Below are positions 15,702 through 24,113 of a DNA stretch of 36,790 nucleotides, in pieces. Position 1 is the first letter of the stretch; every line of letters starts with the position of its first letter. The notes under the pieces are model-generated. The model was given only the letters and a program-made list of their open reading frames with translations, did no database searches and had not been told where the DNA came from. The stretch spans positions 1-36,790 of the forward strand of contig JAYQPQ010000010.1 in assembly GCA_038145405.1 (NCBI GenBank), given 5' to 3'. The position numbers were made by a program, and so were the translations under genes. Source of the stretch: JAYQPQ01 sp038145405. GTDB taxonomy: Bacteria; Pseudomonadota; Gammaproteobacteria; Pseudomonadales; GM7GCV1.

Positions 15702-16382
15702 ATGCGCGTACTGCTGATTGAGGATGATAAGGAACTCAGCACCTATATTGCGAAGGGTTTACGAGAACAGGGTCACACCGTTGACCAGGCTGCCGACGGC
15801 AAGGATGGCTTGTTTATGGCCACCACCGAGAATTTTGACCTGCTCATCATCGACCGCATGCTGCCGAAGCTGGACGGCCTGACCATCATCAAGACCTTGC
15901 GTGCCTCGCACTCCAGCGTGCCGGTACTTATTCTTAGTGCACTGGGCGAGGTGGATGATCGCGTTATTGGCCTCAAGGCCGGTGGCGATGACTATCTGGT
16001 CAAACCCTTTGCCTTTTCCGAACTGCTGGCGCGCATGGACGCGCTGAAGCGTCGCTACGAGGCGCAGTCCGAGCAGGTGGCGACCAAGCTGGAGGCTGGC
16101 AATCTGGTGATGGACCTGTTGGCGCGCAAAGTGACGCGCAGCGGCCAGAAAATCGACCTGCAAAGTCGCGAGTTCAAACTGCTGGAATATCTGGTCAAGC
16201 ATCAGGGACAGGTAGTCACGCGCACCATGTTGCTGGAGAATGTGTGGAATTATCACTTTGATCCCCAGACCAATGTGATCGATGTCCACATCAGCAGGTT
16301 GCGATCCAAAATTGACAAAGACTTCGACATACCGCTTATCCGCACCGTCCGGGGAGCAGGTTATATCATCGAAACCAGCTAG
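15702..16382 (+). CDS. OmpR/PhoB-family response regulator
   Basis: A two-component DNA-binding response regulator of 226 residues. The receiver domain has the acidic pair D8-D9, phospho-acceptor D51 (DLLIIDRMLP), S79 and K101 (DYLVKPF). The effector is an OmpR-type winged helix with LQSREFKLLEYLVKHQGQVVTR, NVIDVHISRLRSKID and the terminal IRTVRGAGYI. ATG at 15702 (GGGAC upstream) is the start; the frame runs 22 codons further upstream without family similarity. It overlaps or nearly abuts the histidine kinase gene. The stimulus is unknown; the sequence places it in the CzcR/QseB/PhoP-like class, not precisely. Confidence 0.93.
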   Translation: MRVLLIEDDKELSTYIAKGLREQGHTVDQAADGKDGLFMATTENFDLLIIDRMLPKLDGLTIIKTLRASHSSVPVLILSALGEVDDRVIGLKAGGDDYLVKPFAFSELLARMDALKRRYEAQSEQVATKLEAGNLVMDLLARKVTRSGQKIDLQSREFKLLEYLVKHQGQVVTRTMLLENVWNYHFDPQTNVIDVHISRLRSKIDKDFDIPLIRTVRGAGYIIETS

Positions 16383-17751
16383 CCGGCGCTATACCAGTAG
16401 TTCCAGCTTCAAGATGGCGCTGCTGTTTACCGTGCTGCTGGGCAGTTCGGTGACAATGCTGGCCTACTTTATCAACCAGTTCAACGAAACCAGCCTGATT
16501 CGCGAGGTGGAGCTGGGCATCGATACCAACATTGCCTCCTTTCGCGACTGGATCGACATGGACATGGATATCGAAGTCGATGCCATTCTCGAACAGCTCT
16601 ACAAAAACCACCCCAATACCTGGTACACCTGGTACAACACGGCAGGCGAGCCCCAATATGGCAACCTAATAGTGCCGGCCCAGCCCAACGCGCTCCTGGC
16701 CGAGGGAATTGTGCGCTTCGATATCCGCCCCGAGGATGTCAGCACGCCCGTCGATTTCGAAGGTGGCCGCACAGTAGCGGCGAAAATCCATACCTTTGAA
16801 GACGGTAGTCGCCTGCTGGTCGCGCAAGATATTGAGGAAGCGTTGAATACACGCCAACGCATGCAGGTGCTGGGCGGTATCACCATTCTGCTCATGCTGG
16901 TGGTCATTGGCACAAGCTTTTTTATCAGCAATTACGTGGTAAGTCTGATCAACAAGATTGCCGGCACCTCGCGCCAGATTATGGCAACAGGCGATCTGTC
17001 CAAGCGTATAGACATCAACACAAGCTGGGACGATCTGGGCAATCTGGCCGCTATTCTTAACGAAATGCTGGATCGCATCGAAAACCTCTTGCAGGGCGTT
17101 CGCCGGGTAACTGACAACATTGCGCACGACCTTCGCACGCCACTTAGCCGGCTGCGCAATCGCATTGAGGAGCTGGAACAGCACTTAAAGAAAAAAGGTA
17201 ACAGTGAAGAGCACAACTTAGCTGAGAATCTGATCCAGGAAGCCGACTACTTGCTAGTGACCTTCAATGCGCTGCTGCGCATTGCTAATATCGAATCGGG
17301 CAAGCGCCACAGCCAGTTCGCCGATCTGTCATTGGATGAATTGGCCGGCGATGTGCTGGAGTTCTATCAGCCACTGGCTGAAGATCGCGGACTGCGGATC
17401 GACGCACACCTCGTTGCTTGCCAGTTGCGCGGTGATCGCGATCTGCTGTTTCAGGCTATTGCCAATCTGCTCGATAACGCGATCAAATTTGCCCCACCCG
17501 GTACTGCCATTGAGCTGGATCTGGTCGCAGGTCCTGCCAAGCCACAGTTGACCATCAGGGATCATGGTCCTGGGATTCGCGACGAGGACAAGCCGCGCGT
17601 ATTTGATCGCTTTTTCCGCTCGGAGGAGAGTCGCAATTCGCCGGGCAATGGTCTGGGTCTGTCGCTGGTAGCTGCCGTGCTGGAACTGCACAAGGCCAGC
17701 ATTGAGCTGCGCGATGCCGGACCCGGTCTCCAGATCCTTATCCGATTTTAG
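16282..17751 (+). CDS. Sensor histidine kinase (start uncertain)
   Basis: This is an inner-membrane sensor kinase, partner of the response regulator just upstream. It has TM1 (about 45-65, MALLFTVLLGSSVTMLAYFI), a periplasmic sensor of about 125 residues, TM2 (about 194-218), HAMP, HisKA with phospho-accepting His282 in IAHDLRTPLSRL, and HATPase_c (NLLDNAIKFAPPG, HGPGI, NGLGLSLV). The start is not settled. ATG 16282 would overlap the regulator by 101 bases; ATG 16414 removes the basic residues before TM1. A strong ribosome site (GGGGAG at 16351-16356) lies ahead of only rare codons (ATA 16363). The maximal frame is given. No sensor ligand can be named. Confidence 0.9.
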   Translation: MSTSAGCDPKLTKTSTYRLSAPSGEQVISSKPASRRYTSSSSFKMALLFTVLLGSSVTMLAYFINQFNETSLIREVELGIDTNIASFRDWIDMDMDIEVDAILEQLYKNHPNTWYTWYNTAGEPQYGNLIVPAQPNALLAEGIVRFDIRPEDVSTPVDFEGGRTVAAKIHTFEDGSRLLVAQDIEEALNTRQRMQVLGGITILLMLVVIGTSFFISNYVVSLINKIAGTSRQIMATGDLSKRIDINTSWDDLGNLAAILNEMLDRIENLLQGVRRVTDNIAHDLRTPLSRLRNRIEELEQHLKKKGNSEEHNLAENLIQEADYLLVTFNALLRIANIESGKRHSQFADLSLDELAGDVLEFYQPLAEDRGLRIDAHLVACQLRGDRDLLFQAIANLLDNAIKFAPPGTAIELDLVAGPAKPQLTIRDHGPGIRDEDKPRVFDRFFRSEESRNSPGNGLGLSLVAAVLELHKASIELRDAGPGLQILIRF

Positions 17752-17756
17752 GAATT

Positions 17757-17772
17757 CTTACCATCTTGTAAG
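17757..17772. promoter_or_regulatory. Inverted repeat CTTAC-N6-GTAAG upstream of the lipid-modification operon
   Basis: CTTAC at 17757-17761 and GTAAG at 17768-17772 are perfect inverted repeats six bases apart, just after the kinase stop and 66 bases before the FAD oxidoreductase start. It could be an operator for the neighbouring two-component regulator or the loop-stem of a weak terminator (no T run follows). No matching copy was found upstream of the response regulator itself. Confidence 0.3.
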
Positions 17773-17838
17773 CAGCAGGCCACTGCGTCGCAAGGCGCTG
17801 GCCCTTAGGCTGATCGCAGGCAATCAAGGGCAGGCGGC

Positions 17839-19113
17839 ATGCGCATCGCGGTAGTCGGATCGGGTATCAGTGGCCTGGGCGCTGCCTGGCTTCTCGCGCC
17901 CAATCACGAGGTTCATCTTTACGAACAGGACAGCCGCTTTGGCGGCCATTCGCGCACACTCGAAGTGAGAGATGGAGACCGCCAGATTCCGGTCGATACC
18001 GGCTTTATCGTCTTCAATCATCGCAACTACCCACTTCTTACCCGGCTGTTCGAAGGCCTGCAGGTACCGGTCGAAAAGAGTTGCATGTCTTTCGGCGTGA
18101 GCATCGATCGGGGATGGCTGGAGTATGGCAGCAAATCCCTGCGTGCCACCTTCGGCCAGTGGGGCAATCTGCTGCGTCCTGGATTCTGGCGCATGGTACG
18201 CGACATTCGTCGCTTCAATCGCCTGGCGCCCCAGTACGTGGAGCGCAACCCGCGAGCAAGCTTGCAGCAGTGCATGAAGGATCTGCGCCTGGGGCACTGG
18301 TTTCGCGATTACTATCTGCTGGCCATGGGCAGTGCCATCTGGAGCACGGCGCCGCGCCGCATGCTCGAATTTCCCGCCGTCACGCTCGTTCGGTTTTTTC
18401 GCAATCACGGATTGCTTGATACTGCCGATCACCTGCAGTGGTATACCGTCACCGGCGGCTCGCGCGTCTACGTGAAGCGTCTTCTCGAGCGACTGCCGCC
18501 GGCCCAACAGCATCTTAATGTCCAGGTGCGGTTGGTGGATCGCCAACCCTGCGGTGTGGTTCTTGATGTGAATGGTAAGCTGGAGCAGTTCGACCAGCTC
18601 GTGCTCGCCTGCCATTCTGATCAGGCCCTGGCGCTCTTGGGTGATCTAGCTAGTCCTAAGGAGCGACAGATTCTGGGCGCCATCCACTACCAGCCGAATG
18701 AAGTCATTTTGCATCGCGATGCCAGCTTCATGCCGCGCCGCCGCGCCTGCTGGCAAAGTTGGGTTTACCTGCGCGAATCTTCCTTTGGCGGTGAGCCGCG
18801 CGTGTCGCTCAGCTACTGGATGAACAATCTGCAGAATCTGCCGACGCAACATCCTGTGCTGGTGACCCTTAATCCGGATCGGCAGCCCGATCCCTCGCTG
18901 GTACTGGATCGCTGGCAGGCCCACCATCCACGCTTCGATCAGGCGGCCATCGATGCTCAGGCCAGACTGGGCGAAATTCAGGGCCCACTGCTGACCTGGT
19001 TTTGCGGTGCCTGGACCGGTTATGGCTTTCACGAAGACGGTCTACGCAGCGCCAACGCCGTTGCCGAAGCTATCGGCATCGATGCCGCTCGCGCCTGGAT
19101 TTTTGCCCAGTGA
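17839..19113 (+). CDS. FAD-dependent oxidoreductase (NAD(P)-binding, amine-oxidase-like) of a CFA-type cluster
   Basis: A soluble flavoprotein of 424 residues opening with the dinucleotide-binding VVGSGISGLGAAWLL and the second-strand acid LYEQDSRFGGHSRT. It carries the GFIVFNHRNYPLL block and ends with the FAD-binding CGAWTGYGFHEDGLRSA. It heads an overlapping operon with DUF1365 and a CFA-type methyltransferase. In plants the homologous flavoprotein domain is fused to cyclopropane synthase, and in Rhodobacter a related gene lies in the RpoE-ChrR singlet-oxygen regulon near methyl- and furan-fatty-acid genes. A role in oxidising or desaturating methylated acyl chains is inferred. AAGGGCAGG precedes ATG 17839; the stop overlaps the next ATG. 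Confidence 0.87.
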   Translation: MRIAVVGSGISGLGAAWLLAPNHEVHLYEQDSRFGGHSRTLEVRDGDRQIPVDTGFIVFNHRNYPLLTRLFEGLQVPVEKSCMSFGVSIDRGWLEYGSKSLRATFGQWGNLLRPGFWRMVRDIRRFNRLAPQYVERNPRASLQQCMKDLRLGHWFRDYYLLAMGSAIWSTAPRRMLEFPAVTLVRFFRNHGLLDTADHLQWYTVTGGSRVYVKRLLERLPPAQQHLNVQVRLVDRQPCGVVLDVNGKLEQFDQLVLACHSDQALALLGDLASPKERQILGAIHYQPNEVILHRDASFMPRRRACWQSWVYLRESSFGGEPRVSLSYWMNNLQNLPTQHPVLVTLNPDRQPDPSLVLDRWQAHHPRFDQAAIDAQARLGEIQGPLLTWFCGAWTGYGFHEDGLRSANAVAEAIGIDAARAWIFAQ

Positions 19114-19889
19114 TGCCGCGGGCCGACAGCTTATTACTGGATGCGCACGTGATGCACGAGCGCCTTGCGCCCCGCAATCACCGCTTTCACTATGGCCTTT
19201 GGTATCGTCTGGAAGACATCGAACAGCCCGGTGGCCGCCTGCGACCGCAAGATCATGGTTATCGCGACGGTACTCCCCTGCGGCGCTGGGCCGACTCCCT
19301 GCTCAGCGAGGCGGGATTGGCGCCCGCTCGGCGCATTCTTCTGCTGGCCATGCCGCGCGTGCTCGGCTATGTATTTAACCCGGTGAGTTTCTGGTTGTGC
19401 CTGGATGAGCGCGATGAATTGCGCGCAGTGCTCTGCGAAGTGAATAACACCTTCGGCGAAAGCCACACCTATATCTGTCGCTCAGAGGATGGGCGACCCA
19501 TTCAGGCCGGCGATAAGTTTCTCGGTGAAAAACTCTTTCACGTTTCACCCTTTATGGATCGGCAGGGATACTACCGCTTTCACTTTGCTCCCACTGCCGA
19601 TCGCCTCGCTATTCAGGTCGATTACTTCGGCGCCGATGATCATCTGCTGTTGCGTACCAGTCTGCAGGGCAGATGGCTGGCCGATACGCGTCGGCATCGC
19701 CTACTGCTTGGTTTGCGCTACCCGCTGGTGACTCTGCGCGCCATTGCCCTGATTCACTACCACGCCGCCCGGCTGGCGCTGAAAGGCATTCGCTACCGCC
19801 CCAAGCCCAAGCCGCTGGCGCAACCTGTTTCCCAGGCCGGTGAACCGGTCTCTGCCATTCCACTGACTTTAAAAGGATCGATCCGATGA
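19113..19889 (+). CDS. DUF1365 family protein
   Basis: A 258-residue DUF1365 protein of unknown biochemical function, regularly encoded between an FAD oxidoreductase and a CFA-like methyltransferase. Visible family blocks are DAHVMHERLAPRNHRFHYG near the start, LLAMPRVLGYVFNPVSFWLC, VNNTFGESHTYI and KLFHVSPFMDRQGYYRF. It has no clear signal peptide and no strong membrane segment. ATG 19113 overlaps the preceding TGA as TGATG; an upstream in-frame ATG at 19002 is only the shadow of the oxidoreductase. Its stop overlaps the methyltransferase start. Confidence 0.9.
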   Translation: MPRADSLLLDAHVMHERLAPRNHRFHYGLWYRLEDIEQPGGRLRPQDHGYRDGTPLRRWADSLLSEAGLAPARRILLLAMPRVLGYVFNPVSFWLCLDERDELRAVLCEVNNTFGESHTYICRSEDGRPIQAGDKFLGEKLFHVSPFMDRQGYYRFHFAPTADRLAIQVDYFGADDHLLLRTSLQGRWLADTRRHRLLLGLRYPLVTLRAIALIHYHAARLALKGIRYRPKPKPLAQPVSQAGEPVSAIPLTLKGSIR

Positions 19890-21046
19890 TGACCCAAGGC
19901 ATTTCCACGGCTTTTCTCAAGGTGCTGCAGCGCATTGAACACGGCCAACTTGAGCTGCAATTGCCAGACGGCAGTCAACACAGCTTCGGCGGAAAATTGC
20001 CTGGGCCCAATGCATCAATCCGCGTCGAGCGTTGGTCGGTGTTTAGTCAATTGGTCAGCCGCGGCGATCTGGGTCTGCTGGAGAGCTACCGCGACGGCCA
20101 TTGGGATACGCAGGATCTTACTGCACTGTTGAGCCTGGGCATGCTCAACACACATGCCCTGGGCAAGGTGCTGGACGGCGGTCTCTGGAGCCGTGTGTTG
20201 GCCCGCCTGCAGTATTTGCTGCGCGCCAACACGCTGCGTGGCAGTCGCCGCAATATTCATGCGCACTACGACATTGGCAACGCCTTCTATGCACTTTGGC
20301 TGGATCCCGGCATGACATACTCCTCGGCGTTGTTTAACCGTGCCGACCAGGATCTGGTGGCGGCCCAGGAAGCCAAATACCAGCGCATCATCGACCGCCT
20401 CGACTGCCAGTCCGGGCGCCTGTTGGAGATCGGTTGTGGCTGGGGTGGCTTTGCCGAACAGTCCCTGCAGCAGGGGGATTTCGCGTTGCGCGGGCTGACC
20501 CTGAGTGAGGAGCAGCTAGCCTTTGCCAGCGAGCGGCTCGGTCCGCGCGCCGACCTGGCCCTGCAGGATTACCGCGTGGAGCAGGGCACTTACGACCGCA
20601 TTGTCTCCATTGAAATGTTTGAAGCGGTGGGCGAGCGTTACTGGCCCACTTATTTCAACAAGCTGCGCAGTCTGCTCAAGCCGAATGGCAAGGCCATCGT
20701 CCAAACCATCACCATCGAGGAGTCCCGTTTTGAAGCCTATCGACGCAGCGCCGATGTGATCCGCACTTATATTTTTCCCGGCGGTATGCTGCCTTCGCCC
20801 TCGCGCTTCAGCGCCGTCGCCAAGGCATGCGGACTGCAGGTCAGCGAGCCTTTTCATTTTGGTGAGAGCTACGCGCGTACGCTGGAACACTGGTTGGCGC
20901 TTTTTGAACAACGCCTGGCAGAAGTACGCGAGCTGGGCTTTGACGAGGCCTTTATTCGTATCTGGCGCTTTTACCTCGCCAGTTGTATTGCCGCTTTCCG
21001 CAGCGGCCGAACCAGTGTGATGCAGGTGGAACTGGCCCATGCCTAA
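19886..21046 (+). CDS. Cyclopropane-fatty-acyl-phospholipid synthase family SAM methyltransferase
   Basis: This 386-residue enzyme of the CFA family would transfer a methyl(ene) group from SAM to an unsaturated acyl chain of membrane phospholipid. Blocks seen are HYDIGNAFYALWLDPGMTYS, the SAM motif LLEIGCGWGGFAEQ (179-192), SIEMFEAVGERYW (241-253), and IFPGGMLPS. Compared from memory with E. coli Cfa, the bicarbonate-site Cys139 corresponds to Ser147 and His266 to Gln273, while Glu246 and Tyr329 are kept. Product chemistry may therefore differ from simple cyclopropanation (plant cyclopropane synthases also carry Gln here, as I recall). AAGGA lies ahead of ATG 19886, which overlaps the DUF1365 stop; ATG 19889 is an alternative. 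Confidence 0.9.
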   Translation: MMTQGISTAFLKVLQRIEHGQLELQLPDGSQHSFGGKLPGPNASIRVERWSVFSQLVSRGDLGLLESYRDGHWDTQDLTALLSLGMLNTHALGKVLDGGLWSRVLARLQYLLRANTLRGSRRNIHAHYDIGNAFYALWLDPGMTYSSALFNRADQDLVAAQEAKYQRIIDRLDCQSGRLLEIGCGWGGFAEQSLQQGDFALRGLTLSEEQLAFASERLGPRADLALQDYRVEQGTYDRIVSIEMFEAVGERYWPTYFNKLRSLLKPNGKAIVQTITIEESRFEAYRRSADVIRTYIFPGGMLPSPSRFSAVAKACGLQVSEPFHFGESYARTLEHWLALFEQRLAEVRELGFDEAFIRIWRFYLASCIAAFRSGRTSVMQVELAHA

Positions 21047-21557
21047 AGTCGGGCTCATCCTGTTATTAGCACTGGCTGCGCCCCTGCAATCGAACGAGGG
21101 TGGAAGGGCACAACTTCACGACCTGCAGGTTGTGGGTGAGGCGCGCTTAAGCTATCTGTTCTGGACCCTTTACGACATCACGCTGCTGGCTCCTTCGCCA
21201 GAGTTTACCGCCGAGCCACCCTTTGCTCTGCGCATTCGCTACACCCGTCCATTCCGGGGCGGCACCATCGCCGATTACTCCAGCCAACTGATCCGGGAGC
21301 AGGGCATGGATGACGAGATGCGACTGGCCGGTTGGCATGCGCAGATGGATGCAATTTTTCCGGATGTCCAGGCCGGCGAAGCCCTAACCGGATACTATAC
21401 GGCCGACCGCGAGACCCTGTTCTATCTCGGCCAGGAGGAAATTGGCCGCATCCGCGACCCGCTTTTTGGCCAGTATTTCTTCAATATCTGGCTGGGCGAA
21501 CAAAGTCGCGATGGCCGCTTGCGTAGCAAACTCACCGGAGGAATACGTGAAGGCTAG
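21039..21557 (+). CDS. Chalcone-isomerase-like protein
   Basis: A 172-residue exported protein with a short signal peptide (VGLILLLALAAPLQS) and a chalcone isomerase-like fold region: QVVGEARLSYLFWTLYDITL, ALRIRYTRPFRG, and LFGQYFFNIWLGEQS. Bacterial members are non-catalytic relatives or fatty-acid-binding proteins in this kind of lipid operon; the true role is unknown. Its start lies within the last 8 bases of the CFA-family gene, and its end overlaps the MFS start by 11 bases, showing tight coupling. Confidence 0.82.
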   Translation: MPKVGLILLLALAAPLQSNEGGRAQLHDLQVVGEARLSYLFWTLYDITLLAPSPEFTAEPPFALRIRYTRPFRGGTIADYSSQLIREQGMDDEMRLAGWHAQMDAIFPDVQAGEALTGYYTADRETLFYLGQEEIGRIRDPLFGQYFFNIWLGEQSRDGRLRSKLTGGIREG

Positions 21558-22851
21558 GCCGCGGCCCGGCCTGCTGTCCTACGCCTTGCTCGCTTTTCCG
21601 CTGGCCTTTGCCGGCGTGCCCATCTATATCCATGCGCCGGACTACTACGCCCGCCAGGGCGGCCTGAGTCTGGCGCTGATTGGACTCTGTCTTTTCCTGG
21701 TGCGCACGCTGGATGCGCTAACCGACCCGCTGATCGGATGGTGGCTCGATCGACATCCTGCCCGGACAAGGGCCACGGCGGTGCTTGGCAGCCTGTTGCT
21801 GGTAGCCGGCTTTGCGCTGCTGTTCTCGCCGCTTGGCCTGGATTCGGCAATCTGGTTTGCCGGCTGTTTGATTCTGGTTACCCTGGGCTATTCGATTCTC
21901 AGTATTCAGCTGAATAGCCTGGGGGCGCTCTGGTTGCGTCGGCCTGCAGCCCAGGTTCGTCTGACGACGCTGCGCGAATCGCTCGGCATTCTTGGCCTAA
22001 TTGCCGCAGTGGTGCTGCCCTCGCTGCTGGCCAACTGGATTGGCGAATCGTTGGCCTTCTTGCTAACTGCGCTGTTGCTGGCACTGGTTACGCTGCCGGC
22101 TTTGTGGCGCTTGTTGGCTTGGATCAACGCCCGCCCCGGCTTGTTGCGCCGCCAACTTGCCAGTGCAATGTCGAGTGGACCCGCTGCCGTGCCGGCAACC
22201 TTCTTCTGGGTCTACGCACTGGCGGTGCTGGCCTCTGCGATTCCGGCCGTACTGGTGATCTTTTTTGTCCGCGATCGGCTGCAACTGGAACCCTATACCG
22301 GGCTGTTTCTCGCCACCTACTTCTTGGCCGGGCTTATCGCCATGCCGGCCTGGCGCAGGCTCAGTGCAGGTTTCGGCCATCTCGTCGCCTGGCAGTGCGC
22401 GATGCTGCTCGCCATTTTTAGTTTTAGCTGGGCCTTTACGCTGAGCGAGGGCGACCTGTTCGCCTATTTTGCTGTCTGTCTGTTTTCCGGTATGGCACTT
22501 GGCGGCGAGTTGTCCCTGCCAGCGGCCTGGCTGAGTCAGAAGTTACATGCCGGTCGGGCGCAGGATCGCGCCAATCGTTATTTCGCGCTCTGTTCATTTT
22601 TGACCAAGGCTGCATTGGCGCTCGCCGCCGGCATGCTATTGCCCATTTTGCAAGCCTGGGACTTCCGTCCAGGCCAGGCCAATTCAGCGCAGGCGCTCGG
22701 CCTGCTGAGTGTGGCCTATGCGCTGCTGCCCGGCCTGCTCAAGGGCTTGGCACTGGCACTGTCTTTCTGTTTGAGAAATGCCAAGGGAAATCGTTATGAA
22801 ATCAATGCAATTAGTGGGAGGAGCCATCGTGGCCAGTTGTCTGTTCTTTAG
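21547..22851 (+). CDS. MFS transporter (GPH/sugar-cation symporter-like) of the lipid cluster
   Basis: A 434-residue inner-membrane protein with about twelve hydrophobic segments. The loop between TM2 and TM3 carries DALTDPLIGWWLDRHPARTRA, typical of glycoside-pentoside-hexuronide (MelB-like) MFS members. In analogous operons of other proteobacteria an MFS gene of this class sits beside the CFA-like gene, so its substrate is more likely lipid-related or a solute tied to membrane stress than a sugar; this is inference. GTG at 21547 is chosen because GGAGGA (21537-21542) lies four bases upstream; the frame's upstream extension is a shadow. Its 3' end overlaps the DUF3833 lipoprotein start by 56 bases. 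Confidence 0.85.
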   Translation: MKARPRPGLLSYALLAFPLAFAGVPIYIHAPDYYARQGGLSLALIGLCLFLVRTLDALTDPLIGWWLDRHPARTRATAVLGSLLLVAGFALLFSPLGLDSAIWFAGCLILVTLGYSILSIQLNSLGALWLRRPAAQVRLTTLRESLGILGLIAAVVLPSLLANWIGESLAFLLTALLLALVTLPALWRLLAWINARPGLLRRQLASAMSSGPAAVPATFFWVYALAVLASAIPAVLVIFFVRDRLQLEPYTGLFLATYFLAGLIAMPAWRRLSAGFGHLVAWQCAMLLAIFSFSWAFTLSEGDLFAYFAVCLFSGMALGGELSLPAAWLSQKLHAGRAQDRANRYFALCSFLTKAALALAAGMLLPILQAWDFRPGQANSAQALGLLSVAYALLPGLLKGLALALSFCLRNAKGNRYEINAISGRSHRGQLSVL

Positions 22852-23347
22852 TGGGTGTGCTTCGCAGGACATGGAAATCTACCAGGGCTCCCAACCCGAG
22901 ATGTCGCCGCGCGAATTTTTTGACGGGCCGATCAAGGCCTGGGGTATCGTCCAGGACTGGCGCGGACGGGTAACCACCCGCTTTGACGCCGACATGGTCG
23001 GCAGTTGGGAGGGCAATGTCGGCACTCTGGAAGAAGACTTCGTTTTCTATGATGGCAAGACGCAGCGCCGCATCTGGACCCTGCGTCAACTCGACAACGG
23101 TCAGATTACCGGTACCGCCCCCGATGTGCTGGGCACAGCCGAGGGCCAATTCAGCGGAAGCGCCCTCAACCTCGACTACCAGATGGATCTGGAAGTGGGG
23201 GGCAAGACTTACCGGGTGCGCTTTGACGACTGGATGTGGCTGATGAATGATGGCCTGGTCATCAATCGCGCCTACATTCGCAAATTTGGGATCACCGTGG
23301 GACAACTGACAGTCGTCATGCAGAAACAAAGCGCAGGGGAGCCCTAG
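22796..23347 (+). CDS. DUF3833 family lipoprotein
   Basis: A 183-residue predicted lipoprotein: signal helix LVGGAIVASCLFFSGC with the lipidated Cys21, then a beta-rich DUF3833 domain (REFFDGPIKAWGIVQDWRGRV, LEEDFVFYDGKTQRRIWTL, DDWMWLMNDGLVINRAYIRKFG). Function is unknown; the family belongs to these CFA-type clusters. AAGGGA (22783-22788) precedes ATG 22796; the earlier ATG 22778 would add six residues before the signal peptide. The overlap with the MFS gene is unusually long for this operon (56 bases) but both frames are well supported. Confidence 0.87.
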   Translation: MKSMQLVGGAIVASCLFFSGCASQDMEIYQGSQPEMSPREFFDGPIKAWGIVQDWRGRVTTRFDADMVGSWEGNVGTLEEDFVFYDGKTQRRIWTLRQLDNGQITGTAPDVLGTAEGQFSGSALNLDYQMDLEVGGKTYRVRFDDWMWLMNDGLVINRAYIRKFGITVGQLTVVMQKQSAGEP

Positions 23348-23348
23348 G

Positions 23349-24113
23349 TTGACCCAGATTGCGGGACGCACCTACTGGATTCTTGGTGCCAGCCAAGGCA
23401 TTGGCCATGCGCTGGCCAAGGCGCTGCACGCGCGCGGTGCCCAGTTGGTGCTGTCTGCTCGCGACAAGCCGGCACTGCAGCAAATTGCCTACGACCTGGG
23501 CAATGGCTGTCGCATCTGGCCACTCGATGTCACCGACCAGCAGGCACTGACGCAGGCCTGCACAGAACTTCTGCAGGGCGAGCAGCCAGTGGATTCGGTG
23601 ATCTTTATGGCTGCCCTGTATCAGCCGATGGCGCTGGATCAGCTGGCCCATGATCAGGTGGAGCAGATGCTTAGGGTGAATCTGGGCGCCGCTTTCGATC
23701 TCGTCGCGCAGGCATTTCCTCTGCTCAAAGCGCGCGGTAACGGGCAAGTGGTGTTGTGTGCCAGCCTGTCTGCCTATCGCGGCTTGCCGCTGGCACAGCC
23801 CTATGCAGCGACCAAGGCTGCAATGGTCAGCCTGGCTGAATCGCTCTACCTGGAGGCGCGGGGTACGGGCGTGGATGTGCGGGTAGTGAACCCCGGCTTT
23901 GTGCGCACCCGGCTGACAGCGAAAAACCCCTTTGCCATGCCGGCCTTGATCGAGCCAGATGAGGCGGCACGCCGGATTGTCGAGGGATTAGCCGGTCGTC
24001 GCTTTGAAATTCGCTTTCCGCGCCGCTTGGCGCTGGGTATGCAGCTGCTGGCGCTGCTGCCTTACCCGCTCTATTTCTTGCTGGTGCGCAAGCTGCTGGT
24101 TAAGCGCGGCTAG
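23349..24113 (+). CDS. Short-chain dehydrogenase/reductase of the lipid cluster
   Basis: A 254-residue NAD(P)-dependent SDR. The Rossmann motif is ILGASQGIGHALAKAL; the catalytic YxxxK is YAATK preceded by Ser in CASLSAYRG. A C-terminal hydrophobic stretch (LALGMQLLALLPYPLYFLLVRKLL) suggests membrane association, fitting a lipid substrate. TTG at 23349 is the start, with GGGGAG (23337-23342) six bases before it. It is the last gene of the operon; its TAG overlaps the stop of the convergent cyclase gene. An SDR is usual in homologous ChrR-regulon clusters. Confidence 0.9.
   Translation: MTQIAGRTYWILGASQGIGHALAKALHARGAQLVLSARDKPALQQIAYDLGNGCRIWPLDVTDQQALTQACTELLQGEQPVDSVIFMAALYQPMALDQLAHDQVEQMLRVNLGAAFDLVAQAFPLLKARGNGQVVLCASLSAYRGLPLAQPYAATKAAMVSLAESLYLEARGTGVDVRVVNPGFVRTRLTAKNPFAMPALIEPDEAARRIVEGLAGRRFEIRFPRRLALGMQLLALLPYPLYFLLVRKLLVKRG

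Noticed and set aside
17811..17839. TGATCG at 17811 as a possible ECF (ChrR-type) -35 box for the lipid operon
   Set aside because: The matching -10 region would lie at the start codon itself and the sequence there is GC-rich with no fitting box.
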